IMG/VR virus record: IMGVR_UViG_3300035034_002003
Coordinates: 1-21,508 of that record
From: a virus
DNA length: 21,508 bases
Strand: one strand, 5' to 3'
Below, one piece after another: positions 1 to 8,063 of the stretch. Within the stretch, counting starts at the first letter, position 1. Each line of letters starts with the position of its first letter. The notes beneath the pieces were generated by a model that saw only the letters and a program-made list of their open reading frames with translations, did not search any database and had not been told where the DNA came from. Made by a program: the position numbers and the translations under genes.

Positions 1-40
1 ACCTGGTGATCACTCAGCAGTCGACTTTTTAAAATCATAT

Positions 41-1195
41 ATGACTAATCTCAAACTCAAAGATCTGACAGATGAGCAAAGAGTAGAATTCATTATAATA
101 CATATTGAAGAGTATGGTGATCCAACTACACATAAACAATATGTTCAATGGATCTTAAAACAATGGTTGAAAGAATATATGCTAATTGAGGATATATCCG
201 CGGCGGGCAGAACATTGGCGCGGTTTGATAAACTCAAAAACCAAATTAAAAAAGATGGAAAATCAACTGATATCAACCAATATATTATATTTGAGGTTGA
301 CTACCTAATTAACACTTATACATTTAATCATGATACTACATCAAACGAACAAAAGCGTATTGACGCACAGAATGCAACTGACCAATCCGAGGTGATATAT
401 CGAGGTCGTGAAGGCATCTTGGTTATACCAAAAACTGAATATGCCGCGTGCTATTGGGGTAGGGGAACTCGTTGGTGTACTGCATCAAGAGACGATAATA
501 GATTTGATATCTATGCCAAGCAAGGCCCACTATATATATGGCTTGATCATCAATCAAAAGAAAAATATCAATTTCAATTTGGTAGATCACCACAGTTTAA
601 TGATAGTCGTGATATGGCTATTTCCAAAGAACTAATTGAAGAATTCAGAACTGGAAATTCAGTAACATCAAAATTATTTGATAGGGAAGAACAAAAATTA
701 CTTGAACTAGAATCATTATATCAAGCAGTAATTTATACCAAAGCAGTTATTAAGGGTAGATGGCCCAAACTTGAAGAAAATCTTCTGGCTATTAAATCAA
801 CAAATCGACTAGTAGAGTCACTAGATGCATTGGTAGATTATACCAAATTTGTCATTAAAGATCGCTGGCCAGAAGCTGAACCGCTTCTGCTTCTCACTGA
901 GTATACTGCAATCAATTATATTATGTCATGCATCGTACAAAAAGCAACGTCTAGATTTGCCTATTCTGAAAAATCAGCCTTAAGGTATATACGAAAAAAT
1001 CCAGAAGCTATGAAAATTTATAAAATGGGGAAAAAGCTCAGACCGCCATTGTATAGAGTAACTGAACAAGGATTAACTGATTTAGATTATGGGCAAACTC
1101 TATCAGAAACTGAAGTTGAGTATCACCTTCATATCAATGGCCATGATGAGGAAGCTGAGGATGCACCATTCATATATGAACCTATCAATAATTGA
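41..1195 (+). CDS. GTRWCTA / GRWPEAEP-repeat family protein, probably 5' partial
   Basis: Uncharacterised phage protein, paralogous to the gene at 20300. Seen in the sequence: an N-terminal block with DPT..QYV.WIL..WL (residues about 27-44), a DINQY motif near 77, the core CYWGRGTRWCTA at 137-148, then GPLYIW, KYQFQF and DSRD, and two GRWPEAEP-like repeats (from residues 239 and 274). The C-terminal 55 residues are unlike the paralogue. The frame stays open from base 2 to the ATG at 41. That ATG has no visible Shine-Dalgarno, and the N-terminal tag of the paralogue is missing, so the true start may lie outside the window. It converges on uvsW and overlaps its end by 11 bases. No enzymatic function can be assigned; the C and W in GTRWCTA are candidates for a structural or catalytic core. 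Confidence 0.8.
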   Translation: MTNLKLKDLTDEQRVEFIIIHIEEYGDPTTHKQYVQWILKQWLKEYMLIEDISAAGRTLARFDKLKNQIKKDGKSTDINQYIIFEVDYLINTYTFNHDTTSNEQKRIDAQNATDQSEVIYRGREGILVIPKTEYAACYWGRGTRWCTASRDDNRFDIYAKQGPLYIWLDHQSKEKYQFQFGRSPQFNDSRDMAISKELIEEFRTGNSVTSKLFDREEQKLLELESLYQAVIYTKAVIKGRWPKLEENLLAIKSTNRLVESLDALVDYTKFVIKDRWPEAEPLLLLTEYTAINYIMSCIVQKATSRFAYSEKSALRYIRKNPEAMKIYKMGKKLRPPLYRVTEQGLTDLDYGQTLSETEVEYHLHINGHDEEAEDAPFIYEPINN

Positions 1196-2645
1196 CCTTT
1201 GTGATCTCAAATTTATACCCAGCTTCTTTGTAAAATTTCTTACGCTCAGTTAAATGTTTTTTGGAGTATTTGGCTGTTGATGCAATATCCCATATACAGG
1301 CATGGTCTTTATTTTTACCCTTGCGCAAACCTCGGCCAATACTCTGTATTACTCTGATGAAGCTTTTACCAGATTCAAGTAAAACTACATTGAACAGCCT
1401 GGGTACGTCAATACCAACAGACGCTGCGCCATAAGTGGCGACCATAATTTTATCATCACGATTCCTTACTTCATCATAGTGTTCTTTGCGATCATCCGCA
1501 GCCATTTCGCCACTGATGAATATAGCATCGCCACCCAACCTCAATATTAATTCCTTGCCAGTACTAATTCTGTCGACTAATACAAGGGTGTTGCCAGTTT
1601 TTGAAATAGTGTCAATAAGCTTGGCAATATAATCAAGCCTATTAGGGTTGGTTGTGAGATACTTTAATTCACTCTGATAATTATTGTATGCAATAGTTTC
1701 AACCATTTGTACGACATTGACTTCACATGATGCCAATACACCTTCGTCCTGAAGAGTTGACGCTTTGATTTCATTTACAACAGGACCAATATGAGTTTCA
1801 ATAATCAATTTTGATATGTCGTCTCGAGGTATCGTGCCAGTGAGGCCCCACCTGATAGGAATGTTGCGACCTGGGCCACCAAGGAAACTCTTTAGTTCGG
1901 TAGCCTTAGCCGTGTGTGCTTCGTCTATGATTACTGCTACCACGCCCTGCAATAAGTCATCAATGCGATCACCGAGCATCTTATCAGCCCGTCGCGCCCG
2001 CATTAATGAACTCAATGTTTGCCAGGTATAGATAGTGTGCATATGGCCAACTTGTTTTGTTTTGCCATAATACATACCAGCATCAAGCCCAATGTTTTTA
2101 TAATCAGCATATGTTTGCTTCATTAAGTTTTCAGAAGGCACCACTGTAATAGTTCTGCCATGCTTTTCAACCATGTGGCATAATGTCGCTGTGGTTATTG
2201 TTTTACCAGCACCCGTTGATATACATTGCATGGACTGCTGATTCTCAAGATACATGTTTGCCGCGTCTACCTGATAGTCTCTGAGACTGATTGGTTGACC
2301 TTCGTGGGTATGTCCAGCTGGCCAATTGATGTGACTTATTATATCAGAAGTTATCTTGTCAAAATCAAATCGCGCAGGAGTAATTCTGCGATCTTCAACT
2401 TTGAACGAATAATTTTCTTTTTCAAGTTCGTCCAATATTGCTGGTAGCAGATTATTATAGGTTGCACCATTTATGGTAAAGAAATTGGCTTTTCCATCCC
2501 ATCTACCAAGCTTGTACGCTTCAGTATAGAAGGCATGTGGATAGGTAAACGACCAGCTTTTGACTAGTCGTTTACGAGTTATGGGATCTAGACCATTTAT
2601 CTGGCAGTTGACCTCGTCTTTAATTATTACTGATGCTTGTTTCAA
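1185..2645 (-). CDS. uvsW: UvsW-like SF2 RNA-DNA / DNA helicase
   Basis: Homologue of the T4 recombination helicase UvsW, which unwinds branched DNA and R-loops and helps switch from origin- to recombination-dependent replication. At 486 residues it is close to the 503 of T4. Visible motifs: an N-terminal domain containing LGRWDGKANFF (about 46-56), like the GNWDGRIRLL region of T4; Walker A STGAGKT (143-149); DEAH box (241-244); motif III GLTGTIPR (267-274); and motif VI QSIGRGLRKG (434-443). The reading frame has a stop just upstream and no ATG near its 5' end, so the only sensible start is TTG at 2645, eight bases after the AAA+ gene stops, with no clear Shine-Dalgarno. Translation is probably coupled to that gene. 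The end overlaps the convergent plus-strand gene. Confidence 0.93.
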   Translation of the reverse strand: MKQASVIIKDEVNCQINGLDPITRKRLVKSWSFTYPHAFYTEAYKLGRWDGKANFFTINGATYNNLLPAILDELEKENYSFKVEDRRITPARFDFDKITSDIISHINWPAGHTHEGQPISLRDYQVDAANMYLENQQSMQCISTGAGKTITTATLCHMVEKHGRTITVVPSENLMKQTYADYKNIGLDAGMYYGKTKQVGHMHTIYTWQTLSSLMRARRADKMLGDRIDDLLQGVVAVIIDEAHTAKATELKSFLGGPGRNIPIRWGLTGTIPRDDISKLIIETHIGPVVNEIKASTLQDEGVLASCEVNVVQMVETIAYNNYQSELKYLTTNPNRLDYIAKLIDTISKTGNTLVLVDRISTGKELILRLGGDAIFISGEMAADDRKEHYDEVRNRDDKIMVATYGAASVGIDVPRLFNVVLLESGKSFIRVIQSIGRGLRKGKNKDHACIWDIASTAKYSKKHLTERKKFYKEAGYKFEITKVNY

Positions 2646-2653
2646 TGTTCATT

Positions 2654-3673
2654 TTAATGCTTCATGCAAGTGGCTTCAACGTATTCGCGCCACTCGTCTC
2701 GACTCATTTTGCGCAGATCAGCAATCTTTTTGATCATACGCAAACTGATCTCACGAAGCCGTTCTTTATTGGACTCAATATAGTCCATAAGCTCTTGCTC
2801 ATCTTCGTGAGAAAAATTGTAGCTAGCAAGCATTCCATCCTGGACTACTTGCTTGCACCGGAGGTATTTATCACGAGAACTATTGATCGTGAGGTCAATG
2901 TAGTGGCACCGGCTGGTAATAGCTGCCAGGTGTTGGCCAATTTTGCCGCGCGTATTCTCGAATTTGATGTTGGTAATAAAGATCATCGAACCCTCAAATT
3001 CAAACGTATTGGGGATACGCTCGTCTGCTAGGACCCTACTTTCAGCGTTCCAGGAGAGTACACGCTTCTTTGTACTGTCAAGTGCCGCTTTAAGCAAACC
3101 AAGCGTCAATTCATCATACAAGATGCTGTCGCTATCGTCCAACACCAGAACACTTCCCGGCGTGGAATGTTGATAAAGCAATTTATACATACCAAGCGCA
3201 GATGCTTGGCCACGCGACACCGAAATCTCGCCCTGCTCGTCGAGGATTTGGCCAGCCAATTTGAATTGATCCATGATGGCTTCAATTCCAAAGCTTTTAC
3301 CAACACCCGGAGGACCTGACACAATCAACCCCCGGACAATTCCTTGTCCAACAGCTCGTGTCATTTCATCCAAGATATGAAAGCGACGGCGGATACGGTC
3401 CATAACCTGTTTTTCAGTTTCCAGAACCTCAGGCTCGTCGTCAATCTCATCGTTATCTGATTCTTCGGCGCCGTCGCTAATGATCTTAAACGCATTGGCG
3501 CCGTTAACCTTCAAACGGAACTTTTGGCCCAGGGGCACAATGTTGCCGTTGCCGCGCACCGTGATCCAGCTTCCGCTCTTGCCGGTTTTGAAACCTTCAA
3601 CAAGATCAAACACCTGGTTGCAAATTTCTTCGCCGCGGTAAGTGCCAACTTCAACGTATACTTTAGTGGACAT
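2654..3673 (-). CDS. AAA+ family ATPase
   Basis: P-loop ATPase of the AAA+ type, common in T4-like phages but without a firm T4 counterpart. The 339-residue protein has a small N-terminal beta-rich region, an acidic linker around residues 68-84, Walker A GPPGVGKS (120-127), Walker B LVLDD (about 176-180), a sensor-1-like FITN segment and a helical C-terminus. The frame extends upstream to a GTG at 3736, but ATG at 3673 was chosen because AGGAG lies seven bases ahead of it and a promoter-like TTGACA lies inside the longer version. Its base composition is visibly more GC-rich (about 45-55% in sampled lines) than the neighbours (30-40%). It sits between the uvsY candidate and uvsW, so a role in recombination or replication is inferred from context only. 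Confidence 0.85.
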   Translation of the reverse strand: MSTKVYVEVGTYRGEEICNQVFDLVEGFKTGKSGSWITVRGNGNIVPLGQKFRLKVNGANAFKIISDGAEESDNDEIDDEPEVLETEKQVMDRIRRRFHILDEMTRAVGQGIVRGLIVSGPPGVGKSFGIEAIMDQFKLAGQILDEQGEISVSRGQASALGMYKLLYQHSTPGSVLVLDDSDSILYDELTLGLLKAALDSTKKRVLSWNAESRVLADERIPNTFEFEGSMIFITNIKFENTRGKIGQHLAAITSRCHYIDLTINSSRDKYLRCKQVVQDGMLASYNFSHEDEQELMDYIESNKERLREISLRMIKKIADLRKMSRDEWREYVEATCMKH

Positions 3674-3704
3674 ACATTCGCTCCTAGCTATGTTTCGTTC
3701 TATG

Positions 3705-3733
3705 TGTCTAACAATTAATCGCACTTGTGTCAA
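3705..3733 (-). promoter_or_regulatory. Possible sigma70-type promoter ahead of the AAA+ gene
   Basis: On the minus strand a perfect TTGACA (3733-3728) is followed 17 bases later by TAGACA (3710-3705), a poor -10 match, with the AAA+ start 32 bases further on. The position, in one of the few gaps of the recombination module, is sensible. The weak -10 keeps confidence low. Confidence 0.3.
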
Positions 3734-3763
3734 CACCAGAATGCTCTATCCTAGTGTTTTACT

Positions 3764-3778
3764 GTGCATTTAATGCAC
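3764..3778 (-). terminator. Hairpin at the end of the uvsY candidate
   Basis: Perfect 6-bp inverted repeat GTGCAT/ATGCAC with a three-base loop, overlapping the last base of the upstream stop codon. No T-run follows, so it may be an RNA stability or processing element rather than an intrinsic terminator. Confidence 0.35.
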
Positions 3779-4239
3779 TATAGGCCCAAGTCATCGTAGC
3801 CAGCCGCGCGCAGCTTTGATATATTGCTAATTGAAAAGGATTTCTGATCCAAGCCCTTGATCACACCATGCATTTTGTTTCGCACAACGGCAAACTCATT
3901 GATAATGTGACACCAGTTGACTACATCAGGTTCGGAGTCAACATATTTTTCAGCATCGCGCGAACTCAGTGCTCTGTTATAGTGTTCAAGGAACTTCTTG
4001 AATTTCTGGCTTCTGAGCTTGCGCAATTCAATATTTAAATATTCAAGGATTGACTCAATCTCTTGAAGTTGGGAGAATCTTTCCTCAACCAGACCAGGCA
4101 AATCTCGGCTGTGTTTTTCTATAGACCCGTTCAAACTGAGACTTTTGCGAGCGTTGATAATTTCAAGATCATAATAGTCAATTGCACTGATGATCTCATT
4201 TATATCAGCACGAATTCTAGACAGCCAGTTTATTGACAT
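3778..4239 (-). CDS. uvsY: Candidate UvsY-like recombination mediator
   Basis: Small charged, mostly helical protein of 153 residues (T4 UvsY has 137). The middle, LEYLNIELRKLRSQKFKKFL (residues about 67-86), has the same character as the basic LRKKEAEYAKLRR region of T4 UvsY, which loads UvsX onto gp32-coated ssDNA. The sequence then has ALSSRDAEKYVDSEPDVV and a C-terminal KLRAAGYDDLGL. Context fits: it lies in a tight set with uvsX, the AAA+ gene and uvsW, and in T4 uvsY neighbours uvsW. It has an AGGGA ribosome site seven bases before ATG. Family membership is inferred from pattern and position only. I recall relatives in marine phages but cannot confirm their annotation. Confidence 0.5.
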   Translation of the reverse strand: MSINWLSRIRADINEIISAIDYYDLEIINARKSLSLNGSIEKHSRDLPGLVEERFSQLQEIESILEYLNIELRKLRSQKFKKFLEHYNRALSSRDAEKYVDSEPDVVNWCHIINEFAVVRNKMHGVIKGLDQKSFSISNISKLRAAGYDDLGL

Positions 4240-4248
4240 TGTTATTCC

Positions 4249-4878
4249 CTAAAAGACAAAGTCAGACACAACCTTATAGTTGATGTTGAATGCATTCATC
4301 ATGAGTTGTACTTCTTTCAAGCATTCATTTTTGCCTCCACCCATTATATACGATCCGCTAAACTTTTTCAAGACCCCAATTGACACCCAATTGATATGGA
4401 TTCCATCTTCTGTAATTATTTCGTTCAAATATTCAGGATCAACCATTATGATGTCATTTAATATTTGTCTATATTCTTGAGAATATTTGCCAGATGCTAT
4501 CATTTCGTTACTAGTGTCGTGACCATATTGATACATTTCTCTGATAGTCTTGATTATGAATGACGCCGGAATTTCAGAATCCATCCAGGAGCGTAAAAAT
4601 CCATAACCTTTATCAATAGTGGTAACTCTATTCCAGTTTTTTGGATCAAATCCAGAATCTTCCCAATATAGTTTGACGTCAGCAACCGTATCACTAGATA
4701 ATCCCATATCTTCTGCATTCACAAACATCAGAATATTTGAGTTCTGATTATTCAAAAATTTCATTAAATCATCGACCCAGGGCAGTTCATCACCGTCATT
4801 CAAACCAGTATACTCAGGTTGCACGTCGACCACAATACATGGAACGCTTTTGCCTTCATATAAGTCAATTGTCTTCAT
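4249..4878 (-). CDS. Isochorismatase-like (cysteine hydrolase fold) protein, function unknown
   Basis: Protein of 209 residues. The start, CIVVDVQPEY (14-23), looks like the first strand of isochorismatase-type hydrolases with its catalytic Asp (D18). The late motif YIMGGGKNECLKEVQ (about 177-191) places Cys186 where that superfamily has its nucleophile, followed by a strand like the usual C-terminal one. K90, in DKGYGFLRSW, could be the third catalytic residue. The spacing is unusual and the link is inferred. Its ATG overlaps the stop of the 75-residue gene (ATGA), so the two are probably co-translated. It could be a nicotinamide- or small-molecule-related hydrolase, or a catalytically changed relative; no substrate can be named. 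Confidence 0.6.
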   Translation of the reverse strand: MKTIDLYEGKSVPCIVVDVQPEYTGLNDGDELPWVDDLMKFLNNQNSNILMFVNAEDMGLSSDTVADVKLYWEDSGFDPKNWNRVTTIDKGYGFLRSWMDSEIPASFIIKTIREMYQYGHDTSNEMIASGKYSQEYRQILNDIIMVDPEYLNEIITEDGIHINWVSIGVLKKFSGSYIMGGGKNECLKEVQLMMNAFNINYKVVSDFVF

Positions 4879-5102
4879 TCGTCGTCAATTTCTGATGAAC
4901 TATCACTATATTCATCATGCACGTCGCTATTGTATAAGTATTCACATTGATCCTTGAACTCCTGAATATGCTCTGACACATCAATACCATTATCAACCAA
5001 TTGGGTTAAAAATTGGTTTGCCGCAGCTTGGCGGTCTTTAATGGGGATATAATGTTTCATTTGCGCCCATAGTTCAATTATTAGTTCCATATCATAATCC
5101 AT
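4875..5102 (-). CDS. Small conserved acidic hypothetical protein
   Basis: 75-residue protein: a helical first half (MELIIELWAQMKHYIPIKDRQAAANQF) and a strongly acidic, Ser-rich tail (last 16 residues). The start is supported by AAAGGA seven to eight bases ahead. It follows the uvsX terminator-like hairpin and overlaps the next gene by ATGA. I believe similar proteins occur beside recombination genes in other marine T4-like phages, but its function is unknown. The acidic tail could contact a basic partner or mimic nucleic acid; that is a guess. Confidence 0.7.
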   Translation of the reverse strand: MDYDMELIIELWAQMKHYIPIKDRQAAANQFLTQLVDNGIDVSEHIQEFKDQCEYLYNSDVHDEYSDSSSEIDDE

Positions 5103-5137
5103 TGTATTTTCCTTTTGTTGTATACTTAGTGGATATT

Positions 5138-5160
5138 TGATCCAATCAATGATTGGATCA
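5138..5160 (-). terminator. Hairpin after uvsX
   Basis: Perfect 10-bp inverted repeat TGATCCAATC/GATTGGATCA with a three-base loop in the gap after uvsX. The following T content is modest, so it may be a terminator or a 3'-end stabiliser. It separates uvsX from the 75-residue gene. Confidence 0.5.
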
Positions 5161-5172
5161 TAACTCCTTAAA

Positions 5173-6279
5173 TCAAGTATCGTCTGTTAGTATAGCTTCA
5201 CCTTCTCTGAGTTCTTCAAGGATTTCTTCAATTTGATCTTTCTTGTCTAGATGATGATCCCATTCCATTAGAATAATGTCAAATATCTTGTTTAAGTTTT
5301 TCTTATATTCTTTTTCAAAATATTTGTGCTCAGTGCCTTGCCGGTCAACATAAATGTATTTGTTGCCAGTTCTTTCAAGAACACCTTTAGAGAGTATATA
5401 TTCAAACAATCCAGAATATGGATCAAGCCCTGTTTCATATGGAATTTCAAGTTCAACAGTTTCAAATGGCTTGCTGTACCTTGTCTTCATTATCTTGCAT
5501 TTTGCTCTAATACCATGCACTTGCGATGTCTTGTTGCCGTCAGCATCAGTTTTCAATTTTAATTTTGACATAGCAATCACTATTGAGCTTGCGTAAATGA
5601 ATCCTTGGCCGCCAGATATTTTATCATCGGGATCAAACATATCTTGTGATGCATATGTATGATTTGTTGCCACCAATCCCATATTCAAATCAGCAAACAT
5701 ATTGACAGCATTCCGCACTAGGGCAGTCAGCGACTTGGGCTTTCTACCAAAATCACCCTTGAGGTCACCTTTAGCAAATTGGTCAGTATCAGTTGGAGTC
5801 AGCAACATACCCAAGCTGTCAACCACAAATAATATCTTGGGTCTTTCTTCAATTTTTAGAGACATATATTCACTTTTATATTCTTTAACAAAATCAGAAA
5901 TAATTTTTGCCACGTCATCAACCATGGCGACATTCAGTTTAAGCAATTTGTCTTCTGACGTATCAACTTTGAGTGCTTTCAACCATTTTTCGTCTAGTGC
6001 ATTTTCTGTATCAATCAGTATTACAAATATGCCTTGGTCTTGCGCATTTTTGACCAGATTACCAGATGCAATAAATGATTTTCCTGCGCCACTTGATCCT
6101 GCTAAAACAGTGACCTTGCCAAGAGGAACCCCGTTATAGAAGCTGCCACTTATTAGTTTATTGAGCACAAAATTTCCTGTAGAAATCCAAGTATCTGGGT
6201 CCCGGAATCCAGTGCTCATACCAGGTATACTTTTAGTGAGTCCTTTTCTGAACTTTGAAACATCAAATGCTTTACTCAT
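5173..6279 (-). CDS. uvsX: UvsX RecA-like recombinase
   Basis: Strand-exchange recombinase that forms filaments on ssDNA with gp32 and UvsY and drives recombination-dependent replication and repair. The 368-residue length is near the 391 of T4. Motifs: Walker A GSSGAGKS (61-68), an ILIDTEN segment with E92 as catalytic Glu candidate, Walker B ILFVVDSLG (149-157), NHTYAS (206-211) and GGQGFIYAS at about loop L2, plus an acidic C-terminus. No intein or intron interrupts the ATPase core. ATG at 6279 overlaps the endonuclease stop (ATGA), and AAGGA eight bases ahead lies inside the endonuclease coding end, so uvsX translation depends partly on that region. Confidence 0.96.
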   Translation of the reverse strand: MSKAFDVSKFRKGLTKSIPGMSTGFRDPDTWISTGNFVLNKLISGSFYNGVPLGKVTVLAGSSGAGKSFIASGNLVKNAQDQGIFVILIDTENALDEKWLKALKVDTSEDKLLKLNVAMVDDVAKIISDFVKEYKSEYMSLKIEERPKILFVVDSLGMLLTPTDTDQFAKGDLKGDFGRKPKSLTALVRNAVNMFADLNMGLVATNHTYASQDMFDPDDKISGGQGFIYASSIVIAMSKLKLKTDADGNKTSQVHGIRAKCKIMKTRYSKPFETVELEIPYETGLDPYSGLFEYILSKGVLERTGNKYIYVDRQGTEHKYFEKEYKKNLNKIFDIILMEWDHHLDKKDQIEEILEELREGEAILTDDT

Positions 6280-8021
6280 TTATTCATCCTTTCATATAAC
6301 CATTTCTGGTGTCCGGCGTCGTATATTCGATAGAATCCATTTAAATTCATATTTTCTCTCTCTGTTAACAATTCGTTAAATTTTGGTAATATATTCTTCA
6401 ATTTATGTTTTTGAAATTTTAACCTGGATTCCAGATTACCATTTACAAGATACTTATATCCTGGTTTGGTGTTTTCTTTAAATATGAAACCCAATTTATT
6501 ATACAAGTTTCCTTGACTGAAACTTCTATCTGCGTATGATACTATACTTCCAGTATTATGGTCAAGAAAATACTTGAATAATTTGCTTGCACCGCCCACA
6601 ACTGAAACCCCAGTTTCAACACAAAACCGCATCAATTCCCATTCTATACTTTTATCAAATCTAGAAGATGAAAAAGTCATTACTGCTACCAATCTATTAT
6701 CATACTGTAATCCAATAGACTTGGATGAGTTTACATATCCCTGAATATGATTGGCTTTTAAAAATTCTCTCAATTGGATACTATTAATATGTGTAGTCAG
6801 TTGACAATTTCTTGCATAAATTTTTGTAGGTGAAAGTCCCAAGCGATGTGATATCATACTCTTGATGAGGTCAGTCTTATTATCCCAATCTAAATCATTG
6901 ACATGAATTAGTTGAATGCCTGCTTGGTCACATAATTTAGTTTTGTTCAAATGATATGAGTCTTCTAAAAATAATTCAGAATGCCAATATGTGCCATTAA
7001 ACTCAATGGCCATACTGGCAGAAGGAATATAAATGTCAAGTTCGTACGGATAGAGCAGTGTTCTATTATTGAGTTCAATAGTTTGACCCAATGACATAAT
7101 ATATTCTGATAATTGTAATTGACCATTAGAAGTATATGAGTATTTTAAATCAAGACCCAGTTGGGCGGCGCGCTGCTGAATAGGAGTTGAGCTGTATCCA
7201 AAGTATTTGGCAATTTCCAACACGGTGTTATGATATTCATATATTTTTTTGAACTGCTCGTCTGAGTGAAATTCAGCTATTTTTTCTGTTGATTTTCCAA
7301 TAAGCTTTGCATTATGTACTCCATATTTTTCTATTATGGAAGTTTTTTGTTTTTGCTTAATATCTGGAGATTGCATTGCATAATCATAACCAAATTTTCT
7401 TCTTGAAGTTTCTGTCACTTTTTCATTATGATTGGCGATCTGGCCAGGATTAGCGACGCCATATCGTTCATTCAATATAGCCCTTTGGTCAATAATACCT
7501 TGATGTGATTGCAAATAATGAGGGGAACCATATTTTTTAATATTAGAAATTTTAGCTAATTCTCGACATTCTTGGGTGGCAAGATAGGATGTTTTGCCGT
7601 ATTTCATTAAATGCGTCAATCTTGTCTTTTGTTTTATTTCTGTAGATTTCGTTGGAAATTCAACCCCATATTTTTCTAGATTTGTCGCCATAGTCTTTTT
7701 TAGCATAGTATCTTTATAATTTTCACCATGGTTTTGTATAAGGGTCTTTACTTTTTTGTCAGACACACATTGACAAGATTTATTGCATACATATTGCGAT
7801 TTCTTGAATTTTTGTCGCCGGCCGTATGGGCAGTGGGTATTCTCATGTGGATTATTAATCAGGTAAATTCGTTCAGCTAATGACTCGCAATCATTACTAG
7901 TATTAGCGTTAATCCAGTCAATCTCATCCTGACTATTCTTCAACAATGTTGCTCTTCTTTTTGGTTGTGCTATGAAAAGAGTTATAAAGTTGGATACTTG
8001 TGCGGGGATGAGATTGACCAT
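6276..8021 (-). CDS. Free-standing EDxHD-type homing endonuclease with KYG repeats
   Basis: Selfish DNA endonuclease, 581 residues. The N-terminus carries a Cys cluster (C64, C79, C83, C85) that may bind zinc. Residues about 110-240 hold at least four copies of the (R/K/E)KYG motif (LEKYGVEF, LMKYGKTS, IKKYGSPH, IEKYGVHN) typical of DUF723-like DNA-contacting repeats. A putative helix-turn-helix follows (about 262-292), then a Vsr/EDxHD-like nuclease core: YELDIYIP (E327, D329), AIEFNGTYWHSE (E340, H347) and YHLNKTKLC. A C-terminal domain (about 405-560) looks acetyltransferase-like (RFCVETGVSVVGGASKLF, YADRSFSQGNLYNKLGF). There is no visible Shine-Dalgarno before ATG 8021, and the gene looks more AT-rich than gp32 or uvsX. 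Placement between gp32 and uvsX suggests it targets this locus in rival phages. Confidence 0.9.
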   Translation of the reverse strand: MVNLIPAQVSNFITLFIAQPKRRATLLKNSQDEIDWINANTSNDCESLAERIYLINNPHENTHCPYGRRQKFKKSQYVCNKSCQCVSDKKVKTLIQNHGENYKDTMLKKTMATNLEKYGVEFPTKSTEIKQKTRLTHLMKYGKTSYLATQECRELAKISNIKKYGSPHYLQSHQGIIDQRAILNERYGVANPGQIANHNEKVTETSRRKFGYDYAMQSPDIKQKQKTSIIEKYGVHNAKLIGKSTEKIAEFHSDEQFKKIYEYHNTVLEIAKYFGYSSTPIQQRAAQLGLDLKYSYTSNGQLQLSEYIMSLGQTIELNNRTLLYPYELDIYIPSASMAIEFNGTYWHSELFLEDSYHLNKTKLCDQAGIQLIHVNDLDWDNKTDLIKSMISHRLGLSPTKIYARNCQLTTHINSIQLREFLKANHIQGYVNSSKSIGLQYDNRLVAVMTFSSSRFDKSIEWELMRFCVETGVSVVGGASKLFKYFLDHNTGSIVSYADRSFSQGNLYNKLGFIFKENTKPGYKYLVNGNLESRLKFQKHKLKNILPKFNELLTERENMNLNGFYRIYDAGHQKWLYERMNK

Positions 8022-8040
8022 TGGATTAATGATTTGCGTC

Positions 8041-8063
8041 TAGGTTTTTTCTAGAACAACCTA
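8041..8063 (-). terminator. Hairpin after gp32
   Basis: TAGGTT/AACCTA inverted repeat around an inner TTCTAGAA palindrome, directly after the gp32 stop and before the endonuclease. It may end or stabilise the gp32 message and so keep endonuclease expression low. There is no clear T-run. Confidence 0.4.

Noticed and set aside
2633-3031. Plus-strand open frame opposite the AAA+ ATPase
   Set aside because: It lies wholly antisense to a clear P-loop ATPase and has no family pattern or ribosome site.
3674-3736. N-terminal extension of the AAA+ gene from a GTG at 3736
   Set aside because: The ATG at 3673 has a strong AGGAG, and the extension contains a promoter-like box and no conserved-looking sequence.
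5702-6139. Plus-strand open frame opposite uvsX
   Set aside because: It is antisense to the conserved ATPase core and its translation is Ser/Leu-rich low complexity without a ribosome site.
5173-6279. Possible intein or intron in uvsX because a homing endonuclease is next to it
   Set aside because: Walker A, Walker B and loop L2 segments are continuous and the length is normal, so the endonuclease is free-standing.
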